A DNA stretch of 64,000 nucleotides, taken from positions 4,526,001 through 4,590,000 of the forward strand of contig NZ_JAGSHX010000006.1 in the NCBI RefSeq assembly GCF_018138715.1. The letters run 5' to 3'. The DNA is from Streptomyces asiaticus. GTDB taxonomy: Bacteria > Actinomycetota > Actinomycetes > Streptomycetales > Streptomycetaceae. Position 1 is the first letter of the stretch; each line of letters begins with the position of its first letter. Both the position numbers and the translations under genes were made by a program. This document shows positions 8,841 through 17,070 of this stretch, one piece after another. The notes under the pieces were generated by a model. It did no database searches. It had not been told where the DNA came from and saw nothing but the letters and a program-made list of their open reading frames with translations.

Positions 8841-9776
8841 ATGTCGGCCAGCCGCTATGCCTACCTCGGCCCCGAGGGCACCTTCACCGAGGCCGCGCTG
8901 CGGTCCATGCCGGAGGCCGCCACCCGGGAGCTGGTGCCGATGGTCTCCGTGCCGGTGGCGCTCGACGCGGTGCGCTCCGGAGCCGCGGCGGCCGCCCTGG
9001 TGCCCATCGAGAACTCGGTCGAGGGCGGGGTCACCGCGACCCTCGACGAACTCGCCACCGGCGAACCGCTGATGATCTACCGCGAGGTGCTGCTGTCGAT
9101 CAGCTTCGCGCTGCTGGTGCGGCCGGGCACCGCGCTCACGGACATCAAGACGGTGACCGGGCATCCGGTGGCCCAGCCACAGGTGCGCAACTGGCTGGCG
9201 GCGAACCTCCCGGACGCCGTGTGGGAGTCGGCCGCCTCGAACGCGGACGGTGCGCGGCTGGTGCAGGAGGGGCGGTACGACGCCGCGTTCGCGGGCGAGT
9301 TCGCGGCGTCCAGGTACGGTCTTGAGCCGCTGGTCACCGACATCCATGACGCGCAGAACGCGATGACCCGCTTTGTGCTGGCCGGACGCCCCGCCCGACC
9401 CGCCGCCCGGACGGGCGCGGACAAGACCTCCGTGGTGATCTGGCTCGGTGACGACCACCCGGGCGCGCTGCTCGAGCTGCTCCAGGAGTTCTCCGCGCGC
9501 GGGGTCAACATGATGCGGATCGAATCGCGCCCGACCGGCGAGGGCATCGGCCGCTACTGCTTCTCGGTGGACTGTGAGGGGCACATCACCGACCGGCGGG
9601 TGGGCTCGGCCCTGATGGGGCTGAAGCGGATCTGCCCGAGGGTGCGGTTCCTGGGCTCGTACCCCCGTGCGGGTGTGACGGCCGAGGACATGGCACCGCT
9701 GCGGCACGGGACGTCGGACGAGGCGTTCACGGAGGCGGCGGAGTGGCTGGCCCGCTGCCAGGACGGCCGGGCCTGA
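8841..9776 (+). CDS. pheA: Prephenate dehydratase
   Basis: A 311-residue monofunctional prephenate dehydratase, converting prephenate to phenylpyruvate in phenylalanine synthesis. The PDT domain (about residues 5-190) opens with YLGPEGTFTEAAL and holds the catalytic threonine in AMTRFVLAG. A regulatory ACT domain follows (about 200-280) with the ESRPTGEGIGRYCFSVD segment typical of Phe feedback binding. I took the ATG at 8841, eight bases after AGGGAG; the GTG immediately upstream (8838) is also possible. It stands alone, 129 bases after the DyP gene and followed by a long regulatory spacer. Confidence 0.95.
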   Translation: MSASRYAYLGPEGTFTEAALRSMPEAATRELVPMVSVPVALDAVRSGAAAAALVPIENSVEGGVTATLDELATGEPLMIYREVLLSISFALLVRPGTALTDIKTVTGHPVAQPQVRNWLAANLPDAVWESAASNADGARLVQEGRYDAAFAGEFAASRYGLEPLVTDIHDAQNAMTRFVLAGRPARPAARTGADKTSVVIWLGDDHPGALLELLQEFSARGVNMMRIESRPTGEGIGRYCFSVDCEGHITDRRVGSALMGLKRICPRVRFLGSYPRAGVTAEDMAPLRHGTSDEAFTEAAEWLARCQDGRA

Positions 9777-10308
9777 GCCCGTCAACAGAATCGCTGCGGA
9801 AAAGTTATCCACAGGCCGATGGCCCACGCTGGGGATAAGTCGACATCCCCAATCCGGCGCAACGGATGCATCACGACACTCTTCGCATTGACCACCATCG
9901 CCGGACATCACTCACTTGTCACCCCAATTCGCTCGACCAACTCTTTGGAGTGAGGGATTCCTCTCTTGTGGAGTGTGTGAACGCGGTTTGACGGGGGAAT
10001 CCATCGCCGAGCATCTGGGCGGCCTTAACGATCACTGCGACATCCACAGATCTCACACACAGCCTGTGGATAACTTCGGGGATTACCCCCACGCCTGTGG
10101 ACAACCAACCTCCAACTCACCCTGTGCACAAGGGAAGAAGGTCGACTCGACGCCGCCTCTTTGCCCCTTTTCGGGGATTGCGGAAGCATTCCTTGACGCC
10201 GGCCGTCACAGGAATTCCCCGGTTTACCCACAGCCCCAAAAGGGGGCAAAACCGGACGCAAAGGAATATCGCGTCGAGCACCCGAGGTCACACCGGTAAC
10301 CTGGGGGG
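9777..10308. promoter_or_regulatory. Gene-free spacer with a cluster of DnaA boxes between pheA and serS
   Basis: No credible gene lies in these 532 bases, which are clearly AT-richer than the flanks. Three perfect DnaA boxes are present: TTATCCACA at 9805-9813 (+), its complement at 10065-10073 (-), and TTGTCCACA, the preferred Streptomyces box, at 10096-10104 (-). Three more differ by one base: 9830-9838 (-), 10123-10131 (-) and 10224-10232 (+). ACATCCACA at 10040-10048 is weaker. dnaA and dnaN are absent, so this is not oriC; a DnaA-binding or titration site is the natural reading. The promoter of serS must also lie here. Confidence 0.8.
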
Positions 10309-11586
10309 GTGATTGACCTTCGCCTGCTCCGTGAGGACCCCGATCGTGTGCGCGCCTCCCAGCGCGCTCGTGGAGAGGACGTCGGCATCGTCGACGCGCT
10401 CCTGACCGCCGACGAGCGGCGCAGGTCCTCCAGTGTCCGCTTCGACGAGCTGCGTGCCGAGCAGAAGGCGCTCGGCAAGCTCATCCCCAAAGCCTCCGGT
10501 GACGAGAAGGCCGAGCTGCTGAAGAAGGCGGGCGAGCTCTCCGCCGCCGTCAAGGCGGCCGACGCCGAGCAGGACGTGGCCGCCGAGGAGACCCAGCGGC
10601 TCCTGCTCCAGCTGGGCAATCTGGTGCACCCCGAGGTCCCGGTCGGCGGCGAGGACGACTTCGCCGTCCTGGAGACCGTCGGCACCCCGCGCGACTTCGA
10701 GGCCGAGGGCTTCGCGCCCAAGGACCACCTGGAGCTCGGCGAGCTGCTCGGCGCGATCGACACCGAGCGCGGCGCCAAGGTCTCCGGCTCCCGCTTCTAC
10801 TACCTGACCGGCATCGGCGCCCTGCTGGAGTTCGCACTGGTGAACGCGGCGATGGCGCAGGCCACCGCGGCGGGCTTCACCCCGATGCTCACCCCGGCGC
10901 TGGTCAAGCCGAAGGCCATGGAGGGCACCGGCTTCCTCGGCCAGGCCGCCGAGGACGTCTACCACCTCGACAAGGACGACCTCTTCCTGGTGGGCACCTC
11001 CGAGGTGCCGCTGGCCGCGTACCACATGGACGAGATCCTGGAGGCGGACCAGCTGCCGCGGCGCTACGCCGGGTTCTCCTCCTGCTTCCGCCGTGAGGCC
11101 GGGTCGTACGGCAAGGACACCCGGGGCATCTTCCGGGTGCACCAGTTCGACAAGGTCGAGATGTTCGTCTACACGACGCCGGAGGAGGCCGAGGCCGAGC
11201 ACCAGCGGCTGCTGGAGTGGGAGAAGCAGTGGCTGACCTCGCTGGAGCTGCCGTTCCGGGTGGTCGACCTGGCCTCGGGTGACCTGGGCTCGTCGGCGAC
11301 GCGGAAGTTCGACTGCGAGGCGTGGATCCCGACGCAGGGCAAGTACCGCGAGCTGACCTCGACCTCCAACACCACCGAGTTCCAGTCGCGTCGGCTGTCG
11401 ATCCGGATGCGCGAGGGCAAGCGGGTCCGTCCGCTGGCCACGCTCAACGGCACGCTGTGCGCGATCACCCGGACCATCGTCGCGGTCCTCGAGAACCACC
11501 AGCAGGCCGACGGCTCGGTGCGGGTGCCCGAGGCGCTGCGGCCGTTCCTCGGTGGACGCGAGGTCCTGGAACCGGTCGCCCGGTGA
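10309..11586 (+). CDS. serS: Seryl-tRNA synthetase
   Basis: A 425-residue class II aminoacyl-tRNA synthetase of normal length. The N-terminal coiled-coil tRNA-binding arm spans about residues 25-105 ([20 protein letters not shown] and following). The catalytic core carries motif 2 ([29 protein letters not shown]) and motif 3 near residue 375 ([20 protein letters not shown]), with the [14 protein letters not shown] signature before it. It charges tRNA-Ser and tRNA-Sec with serine. Start is GTG at 10309 after a run of seven G. The stop overlaps the GTG start of the next gene. Its upstream spacer carries the DnaA boxes. Confidence 0.97.
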   Translation: MIDLRLLREDPDRVRASQRARGEDVGIVDALLTADERRRSSSVRFDELRAEQKALGKLIPKASGDEKAELLKKAGELSAAVKAADAEQDVAAEETQRLLLQLGNLVHPEVPVGGEDDFAVLETVGTPRDFEAEGFAPKDHLELGELLGAIDTERGAKVSGSRFYYLTGIGALLEFALVNAAMAQATAAGFTPMLTPALVKPKAMEGTGFLGQAAEDVYHLDKDDLFLVGTSEVPLAAYHMDEILEADQLPRRYAGFSSCFRREAGSYGKDTRGIFRVHQFDKVEMFVYTTPEEAEAEHQRLLEWEKQWLTSLELPFRVVDLASGDLGSSATRKFDCEAWIPTQGKYRELTSTSNTTEFQSRRLSIRMREGKRVRPLATLNGTLCAITRTIVAVLENHQQADGSVRVPEALRPFLGGREVLEPVAR

Positions 11587-12431
11587 GCGGCGGCGACGAT
11601 CTTCCGTACCGCGACGATCTTCCGTACCGCCTGATCGCGACCGATCTCGACGGGACGCTGCTGCGCCCCGACCACACCGTCTCGGCGCGGACCCGGGACG
11701 CGCTCGCCGCGGCCACCGCGGCGGGCGCCGCGCACATCGTGGTCACCGGGCGGACCGTCCCGGTGGCCCGGCACATACTCGACGACCTCGGCTACGAGGG
11801 GCTCGCGGTGTGCGGCCAGGGCGCACAGCTCTACCACGCGGGCGAGCACCGGCTGCTGACCTCCGTGACGCTGGACCGGCAGGTGGCGCTGCTGGCGCTG
11901 GAGAAGATCGAGGCGGAGGTCGGCCCGCTGTTCCTGGCCGCGGCCCGCGACGGGCTGGACGGCGAGGTGCTCTTCGGTGAGGGGTACCGGATGGATCACG
12001 ACGGGATGTCGCTGGTGCCGTTCACGGAGCCGGCCGAGCTGTGGTCGCAGCCCATCAGCAAGCTCTACATCCAGCACGCCGAGCTGGGCGACGACGCGCT
12101 CGCGGACGCCGCCCGGACGGCCGCCGGGGGCCTGGTCGGGGTGACGATGGCCGGCACCGGGCTGGTGGAGCTGCTGCCGCTGGGGCTGACGAAGGCCACG
12201 GGCCTGTCGCTGGCCGCGCGCCGGCTGGGGATGACCGCCGACGACGCGATCGCCTTCGGCGACATGCCCAATGACATCGCGATGTTCGGCTGGGCGAAGC
12301 ACGCGGTCGCGATGGCGAACGCGCACCAGGACCTCAAGGCCGTCGCCGACGAGATCACCGCGTCCAACGCGGAGGACGGCATCGCCGTGGTGCTGGAGCG
12401 GCTCTTCCCGGCGGCGGCGGCGAACAGCTGA
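11583..12431 (+). CDS. HAD-superfamily Cof-type (IIB) phosphatase
   Basis: I place the start at the GTG at 11583, which overlaps the serS stop (GTGA). The 282-residue product has HAD motif I (ATDLDGTLL), motif II (VVTGR), a C2B-type cap and motifs III/IV (GLTKATGL and [11 protein letters not shown]). Such enzymes remove phosphate from small metabolites such as sugar phosphates or flavin/pyridoxal phosphates; the substrate cannot be told from sequence. Directly after the start an 18-bp tandem duplication encodes [13 protein letters not shown] paralogue with the same layout sits at 25713-26585. Confidence 0.9.
   Translation: MSGGDDLPYRDDLPYRLIATDLDGTLLRPDHTVSARTRDALAAATAAGAAHIVVTGRTVPVARHILDDLGYEGLAVCGQGAQLYHAGEHRLLTSVTLDRQVALLALEKIEAEVGPLFLAAARDGLDGEVLFGEGYRMDHDGMSLVPFTEPAELWSQPISKLYIQHAELGDDALADAARTAAGGLVGVTMAGTGLVELLPLGLTKATGLSLAARRLGMTADDAIAFGDMPNDIAMFGWAKHAVAMANAHQDLKAVADEITASNAEDGIAVVLERLFPAAAANS
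11593..11628 (+). repeat. 18-bp tandem duplication at the 5' end of a HAD gene
   Basis: GCGACGATCTTCCGTACC occurs twice in a row just inside the coding region and duplicates six residues ahead of the HAD core. It is in frame and probably harmless. Confidence 0.9.
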
Positions 12432-12494
12432 ACCGGCCGGACGCCGGTGCGGCCGCCTCGGCGGACCGCCCGGCATCCGGGCTCGGCAGCGGGG

Positions 12495-12565
12495 ATCGTC
12501 AGCCTGCGGCGGGGCTTGTCAGCCGGTGGCAGGCATCGTCAGCCTGCGGCGGGGGTGGTCAGCCG
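12495..12565. repeat. Two 31-bp direct repeats between convergent genes
   Basis: The 31-base blocks at 12495-12525 and 12535-12565 differ at two positions, giving a 40-bp period. Both begin ATCGTCAGCCTGCGGCGGGG. The second block runs over the last codons of the phospholipase gene. No clear terminator hairpin is seen in the spacer. Confidence 0.8.
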
Positions 12566-13008
12566 AAGACCTTGACCGCCTGGTAGTACGTCCAGGCCGT
12601 GCCGTTGCACGATGTCTTGGTGGCACCGCTGTAGGCGTTGCACACCCGCTTCAGGTCCTCGTAGAAGGCGCTGTCGATGCGCGCCTTGTTGGCGTCGAAG
12701 ATGCCCATCGCCTTGTGGTTGCGGTAGCCGAAGTCATGCCGGGCGCAGGCGGTCTGGAAGGGGAAGCCGAACGGGTTGTCGGGGGAGCTGCTGCAGTAGT
12801 CGGTGGACCAGTCGAACTGGTAGGAGGCCCAGGCACCCTGGTTGTTCCGCGCCGCGAGCCAGGTGTTGTAGCTGCTGGCGCTGGTCTGGGTCCAGCTGGC
12901 GAGGACCTGCTGCTTGTCCGCGGGGACCGCCTGGGCGGGTGCGGCCAGGGCGATGGTGGCCGCCGCGGTGACGGCGGTGGCGGCGAGACTCGTGGCGAGG
13001 CGACGCAT
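12559..13008 (-). CDS. Secreted prokaryotic phospholipase A2
   Basis: The ATG at 13008 follows GGAGGG and starts a classic Sec signal peptide (MRRLATSLAATAVTAAATIA, cleaved near AQA-V). The mature domain of about 120 residues belongs to the actinomycete/fungal PLA2 family: the catalytic His-Asp dyad is in CARHDFGYRN, and four cysteines (in YCSSS, TACARH, RVCNAY and TSCNG) can form two disulfides. It would hydrolyse the sn-2 ester of phospholipids outside the cell with Ca2+. The frame continues upstream to 13119 but those residues carry no signal sequence. It is monocistronic. Confidence 0.92.
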   Translation of the reverse strand: MRRLATSLAATAVTAAATIALAAPAQAVPADKQQVLASWTQTSASSYNTWLAARNNQGAWASYQFDWSTDYCSSSPDNPFGFPFQTACARHDFGYRNHKAMGIFDANKARIDSAFYEDLKRVCNAYSGATKTSCNGTAWTYYQAVKVFG

Positions 13009-13209
13009 TCGGGTTCCCTCCGTTTTCACTTCTGACGCCCCCTCAAGAGCTCGTGACGAAGGGAGGGGGCGGCGCGGTGTGATCCAGCGCACGCCAAGAG
13101 TTCGCCAGGTCCCTGACAACCGTCAAGATCCACATCGACGTAGAGATGAACAGAGTTCAACCACCTGAGTTTCGGAGTTTCCTCCAACTACCTTCGCGGA
13201 ACGGGCAGT

Positions 13210-14214
13210 TCAGGAGGGACGCCAGGGCATCCGGGAGGGAGGGGTGAGCAGTGGCCCCGGGCCCTTGACCCGGCGGAGGATCGGGGTGGTCTCCATGTCC
13301 CGCACAGATGTCAGCTCGGCGATACGGGTGGTCAGATAGGTGTAGAGGGCCGGGACATCGGCGCAGACCACGGTCGCCAGCAGATTCTTCGTTCCGGTGG
13401 TCGCACATGCGAACGCCACCTCGGGGTGGTTCGCGAGCGTCTGCCCGGTGGCGGCGAGCTCCGACGGCCGTACCGACAGCCATATCGCGGTGGTGACGCC
13501 CTGGCTGAACAGCCGGTGGGAGTAGTCGACATCGAAGTACAGGGTGCCGTCGGCGCGCAGATCGGCCAGCCGACGGCGCACCGTCGACTGCGACCAGCCG
13601 GTGGCGGCGGCCAGTTCGGCCAGCGGCGCCCGCCCGTCCCCCGCGAGGACGTCCAGCAGTTTGCGGTCCCCCGCGCTCACCGGTCCGCGCGGGCCCTTCG
13701 ACCGGTCCGGGGCGGGCGGGCGCAGCCGCGCGATCTGCTCGGCCGTCAGCGCCGGGGACTTGTTGACCAAGCTCTGCTCGCCGCCGAAGTACTCATGCAG
13801 CACGCAGTGCGCGCTCACCCCCACCACCCGTGGGGTCTGCGGGAGTTTGCGCAGCAGCAGGGCGTCGCTGTCCTGGTCGGACGCCGCCCGTGTCGACGCG
13901 GAGACCTCGGTGCCGTCGGAGAGCACATGCACCCAGGAGGTGTCCGGCCGCCGGGCCATCGCCTCGGCCACCGGCAGGGCGGCGTCCGGCAGGCACCGCA
14001 CCCGGACCATCCAGACCACGTCGCCGACCGCCGCCGGGTCGGTGAGCCCGAGCACCCGGATCGCTCCGGTCGTCCGCAGCCGGGTGTAGCGGCGGGCCAC
14101 GGTCTGGTCGGAGACGCCCAGCACCTCGGCCAGTCGGCTGAAGGGGGCCCGGCCGTCGAGCTGGAGGGCGTGCACCAGCGCCCGGTCCAGGTCGTCGTAC
14201 GCGTCGGATTCCAC
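13210..14214 (-). CDS. Double-unit AsnC/Lrp-family transcriptional regulator
   Basis: The 334-residue protein is about twice the normal AsnC length and contains two tandem units. Helix-turn-helix 1 (RLAEVLGVSDQTVARRYTRL, about residues 20-50) is followed by a first RAM-like ligand domain; a second helix-turn-helix (ELAAATGWSQSTVRRRLADL, about 190-220) is followed by a second ligand domain ending near residue 320. The linker (about 155-175) is Pro/Arg-rich. Such pseudo-dimers are common in Streptomyces. It is divergently transcribed from an MFS exporter 150 bases away, so regulation of that exporter is a reasonable inference. Effector unknown. Confidence 0.9.
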   Translation of the reverse strand: MESDAYDDLDRALVHALQLDGRAPFSRLAEVLGVSDQTVARRYTRLRTTGAIRVLGLTDPAAVGDVVWMVRVRCLPDAALPVAEAMARRPDTSWVHVLSDGTEVSASTRAASDQDSDALLLRKLPQTPRVVGVSAHCVLHEYFGGEQSLVNKSPALTAEQIARLRPPAPDRSKGPRGPVSAGDRKLLDVLAGDGRAPLAELAAATGWSQSTVRRRLADLRADGTLYFDVDYSHRLFSQGVTTAIWLSVRPSELAATGQTLANHPEVAFACATTGTKNLLATVVCADVPALYTYLTTRIAELTSVRDMETTPILRRVKGPGPLLTPPSRMPWRPS

Positions 14215-14367
14215 CGCACCAAACTAGTGGCTGTCGGATATCGCCCCCGGATCGGGGCCCGGCTGGGAGAAACGGCCGGGCCGGGGCGACCGTAGGAGCC
14301 GCGGGGACCACCCACGGGGCCGGCCCCGCCTCCCTTTGTCGGAATGTGCCGGATCCCGGAGTCAGTC

Positions 14368-15912
14368 ATGCGCAGATCATGGTGGCCGCTTGCCGCCATC
14401 ACCCTCGGCAACTTCATGCTGTTGATAGACGTCACGATCGTGAACACCGCGCTGCCCCAGGTGGCACGGGGGCTGGACGCGTCCTTCACCTCTCTCCAGT
14501 GGGTGATGGACATCTACGCGCTGGCGCTGGCCGCGCTGCTGATGGTGGCCGGATCGGCGGCGGACCTCTTCGGACGGCGGCGGCTGTATCTCGTCGGCCT
14601 CGCGGTGTTCGCGATCTCCTCCCTGGCCTGCGGTCTGGCACCGGACGCCGGGCTGCTGATCGCGGCCCGCGCCGTGCAGGGGGTGGGGGCCGCGGCCATG
14701 TTCGCCACCAACACCCCGCTGCTGATGGCCACGTACTCCGGCCGCGACCGCGGAATCGCCTTCGGCGTGTGGGGCGGTACGAGCGGGGCGGCCGCGGCGG
14801 TCGGCCCGGTGCTGGGCGGGGTGCTGACCGAGTATGTCGACTGGCGCGCGATCTTCCTGGTCAATCTGCCGCTGACGGCGATCGCGGTGTGGATCACGGT
14901 CCGCTCCATCGAGGAGTCGCGCGGCGCGGCGGGGGTGCGCATCGACTGGCCGGGCGCCGCCTCCTTCACGGTGTGCGCCGGGGCGCTGACGTACGGGCTG
15001 ATGCGCGGCGGCGAGGAGGGCTGGGCCGACACCGGCACGGTCACCGCGCTGGTGGCGGCCGCGGTCGCGCTGCTCGCCTTCGTCCTGCTGGAGCGCGGGA
15101 AGCGGCAGCCGCTGCTGGACCTGGGTCTGATGCGCCGCCCGACGTTCGCGGTGCTGATGGCGGCGGCCCTGCTGCTCCAGGCGGCCGCCTTCCCGTACCT
15201 CACCTACGCCGGGCTGTGGCTCCAGTCGGTGCTGGGGATGAGCCCGGTGCAGGCGGGGCTCGCGGTGACGCCGATGGCGGGCGTCTCACTGGTCGTCGGC
15301 GCGGCGGGCGGACGGCTGCTGGACAAGGTCGCCCCCGGGCGGGCGCTCGGCGGCGGACTGCTGCTGGTGGGCGCGGGCGCGCTGGTCAACGCGGCGATGG
15401 TGGCCCCGGACACGGACTGGACCGCCTTCGTCCCCGGCCTGGCCCTGGCCGGTCTGGGGATCGGCCTGGCCATGCCGGTACTGGTCTCGGCGGCCCTCGG
15501 CTCGGCCCCGCCGGAGCGTGCGGGCATGGCCAGCGGCGCGGTGAACACCTTCCGGCAACTGGGCTATGCGCTGGGGATCGCCGTCCTGGGCACGGTGTTC
15601 GCGACGCGGGTGCGGGACATGGTGGACGGCAGCGACACCGTCCCGGCCAGGGCGGCCGGGCAGGCCGCCGAGGCCATCAGCGGCGGCCACGCCGACGCCG
15701 TGATCGCCGCCGCGCCCCCGGCCCGGGCGGACGCGGCGCGCGCCCTGGTCCACGAGTCGTTCGCGGCCGGTCTCGACCGCATCTGCGTCATCGCGGGCAT
15801 CGCGGCCCTGGCGGCGGGCCTGTTGGTCCTCACCGTCGTCCGCGGCGGCCCCGGCGGCACGCCCCGGAAGCCGACCCCCGAGAAGTCCCCGTCGGAGCCG
15901 GTCCACGCCTGA
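14368..15912 (+). CDS. DHA2-type (14-TM) MFS drug exporter
   Basis: The 514-residue protein shows about 14 hydrophobic helices and the DHA2 motif C-like segment near the start (FMLLIDVTIVNTALPQVARGL), the loop 2-3 motif A (GSAADLFGRRRLYLVG) and a motif C region with GPVLGGVL. This is the EmrB/QacA group that exports drugs or secondary metabolites with proton antiport. The ATG at 14368 lies eight bases after CCGGAG; an upstream ATG at 14344 is less well placed. The divergent double-AsnC regulator is its likely controller. A hairpin terminator follows the gene. Confidence 0.92.
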   Translation: MRRSWWPLAAITLGNFMLLIDVTIVNTALPQVARGLDASFTSLQWVMDIYALALAALLMVAGSAADLFGRRRLYLVGLAVFAISSLACGLAPDAGLLIAARAVQGVGAAAMFATNTPLLMATYSGRDRGIAFGVWGGTSGAAAAVGPVLGGVLTEYVDWRAIFLVNLPLTAIAVWITVRSIEESRGAAGVRIDWPGAASFTVCAGALTYGLMRGGEEGWADTGTVTALVAAAVALLAFVLLERGKRQPLLDLGLMRRPTFAVLMAAALLLQAAAFPYLTYAGLWLQSVLGMSPVQAGLAVTPMAGVSLVVGAAGGRLLDKVAPGRALGGGLLLVGAGALVNAAMVAPDTDWTAFVPGLALAGLGIGLAMPVLVSAALGSAPPERAGMASGAVNTFRQLGYALGIAVLGTVFATRVRDMVDGSDTVPARAAGQAAEAISGGHADAVIAAAPPARADAARALVHESFAAGLDRICVIAGIAALAAGLLVLTVVRGGPGGTPRKPTPEKSPSEPVHA

Positions 15913-15920
15913 GCCGGGGC

Positions 15921-15970
15921 CGACGCGGTACGACACGGTACGACGCGGTACGACGCGGTACGACGCGGGG
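15921..15970 (+). repeat. Five 10-bp tandem repeats after the MFS gene
   Basis: The decamer CGACGCGGTA is repeated in register (15921, 15931, 15941, 15951, 15961), with one change in copy two and a diverged last copy. It lies between the MFS stop codon and the terminator hairpin. No function is evident. Confidence 0.85.
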
Positions 15971-15994
15971 CGGGCGCCCGACGGCGCCCGCCCC
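15967..15994 (+). terminator. 12-bp perfect GC hairpin, probable terminator of the MFS gene
   Basis: GGGGCGGGCGCC (15967-15978) pairs perfectly with GGCGCCCGCCCC (15983-15994) around the loop CGAC. There is no U-tract, as is usual for Streptomyces terminators. Confidence 0.75.
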
Positions 15995-16138
15995 AAGCGG
16001 CATCGGAAGGAGTTCCCGAGCAACGGGATGCATATCCGATCGGGACACGTCTCGAAGCCGTCGAGGCGTGTCTGGCGGATGTCGGCTCCACGCATCTGCG
16101 CCATGAGCGAGCGGCTCTGTGATCTCGGCGAGTACATG

Positions 16139-16167
16139 CCCCATAGGTCCAAGACGAACCTATGGGG
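16139..16167. promoter_or_regulatory. Perfect 10-bp inverted repeat upstream of the GntR gene
   Basis: CCCCATAGGT (16139-16148) and ACCTATGGGG (16158-16167) are exact complements separated by nine bases. The AT-richer core and the position about 125 bases before the GntR start suggest an operator, or an RNA hairpin if the transcript begins upstream. The remaining spacer (15995-16292) shows no gene; a TAGGAT -10-like box lies near 16247. Confidence 0.5.
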
Positions 16168-16292
16168 AATCGGAGTCATCCCCAGGCCAGGCGGCCAGTT
16201 CGGTGGGCGGGGCGCCTGCCCACGGGGCTTCCGGGTGCGAAGTTGTAGGATGACTGGGCAACCGGGTGAATCGACGTGAGGGAGCCGAGAGG

Positions 16293-17003
16293 ATGGCGTT
16301 GCGGGCGGCGGGGCGGCGGTCGCTGGTCGACACCGTGGTGGAGCAGTTGCGCGCGCAGCTCACCGAGGGTGAGTGGCGGGTCGGGGACCGCGTGCCCACC
16401 GAGCATGCCCTCGCCGAGCAGCTCCAGGTCGGCCGGAACACGGTCCGCGAGGCGGTCCGCGTCCTCGTGCACGCGGGGATGTTGCAGTCCCGGCAAGGCG
16501 AGGGCACCTTCGTGGTGTCCACGACCGACCCGTCCGAGGTCATGCGGGATGTGCGGCGCGCCGGGATACGGGATGTGCTGGAGCTGCGGATCGCGCTGGA
16601 GGCGGAGGGCGCGCGGCTGGCCGCGCTCCGGCACAGCCCCGCCGATCTGCGGCGGATGCGGGCGGCGCTGGAGTCGCTCGAGGCGTTCGCGCGGGGCGGG
16701 GAGCGGCCCGGCGTCGGCCACCACGAGCTGCACGCCGCCCATGACCTCGAGTTCCACACCGCCGTGGTGGACGCCGCACACAATGCCGCGCTGAGCGCGA
16801 CCTACGGCTGGTTCAGCAGCTCGGTGCGGGACTCACTGGTGGCCTCGCTCGGCGACCGCGAGGTGCCGAGCATCGTCCCCGCCGACCACCGTGCCCTGGT
16901 CGACGCGATCGCCTCCGGTGACCCGGCGGCCGCCGAGGCGGCGGCTCGGGCGCTGCTGGAGGCGCCGAAACGCGCCATCGAGGCGCTGCTCGCCACCGGC
17001 TGA
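16293..17003 (+). CDS. GntR-family regulator with FCD ligand domain
   Basis: Start chosen at the ATG at 16293, nine bases after GGGAG; a GTG at 16266 is in frame but poorly supported. The 236-residue protein has a GntR winged helix (about residues 10-80, with LAEQLQVGRNTVREAVRVL) and an all-helical FCD domain (about 95-225) with the metal/ligand histidines in HDLEFHTAVVDAAHN and ADHRALVDAI. FadR-type members bind carboxylates, often with a metal. The CynX-type MFS gene follows 67 bases downstream on the same strand, so it may control that transporter and itself. Confidence 0.92.
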   Translation: MALRAAGRRSLVDTVVEQLRAQLTEGEWRVGDRVPTEHALAEQLQVGRNTVREAVRVLVHAGMLQSRQGEGTFVVSTTDPSEVMRDVRRAGIRDVLELRIALEAEGARLAALRHSPADLRRMRAALESLEAFARGGERPGVGHHELHAAHDLEFHTAVVDAAHNAALSATYGWFSSSVRDSLVASLGDREVPSIVPADHRALVDAIASGDPAAAEAAARALLEAPKRAIEALLATG

Positions 17004-17070
17004 GGCCCCTCCCGGCGGGTGTCATAGCGCCCGGCCGCCTCATCTCATCACTACGTGAACGGAGTTCTTC

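Noticed and set aside
9916..10299. Possible 127-residue coding region in the DnaA-box spacer
   Set aside because: No ribosome site, atypical composition and no recognisable protein features; the spacer is better explained by DNA-binding sites.
9777..10308. oriC
   Set aside because: Box number is well below that of a Streptomyces oriC and dnaA/dnaN do not flank it.
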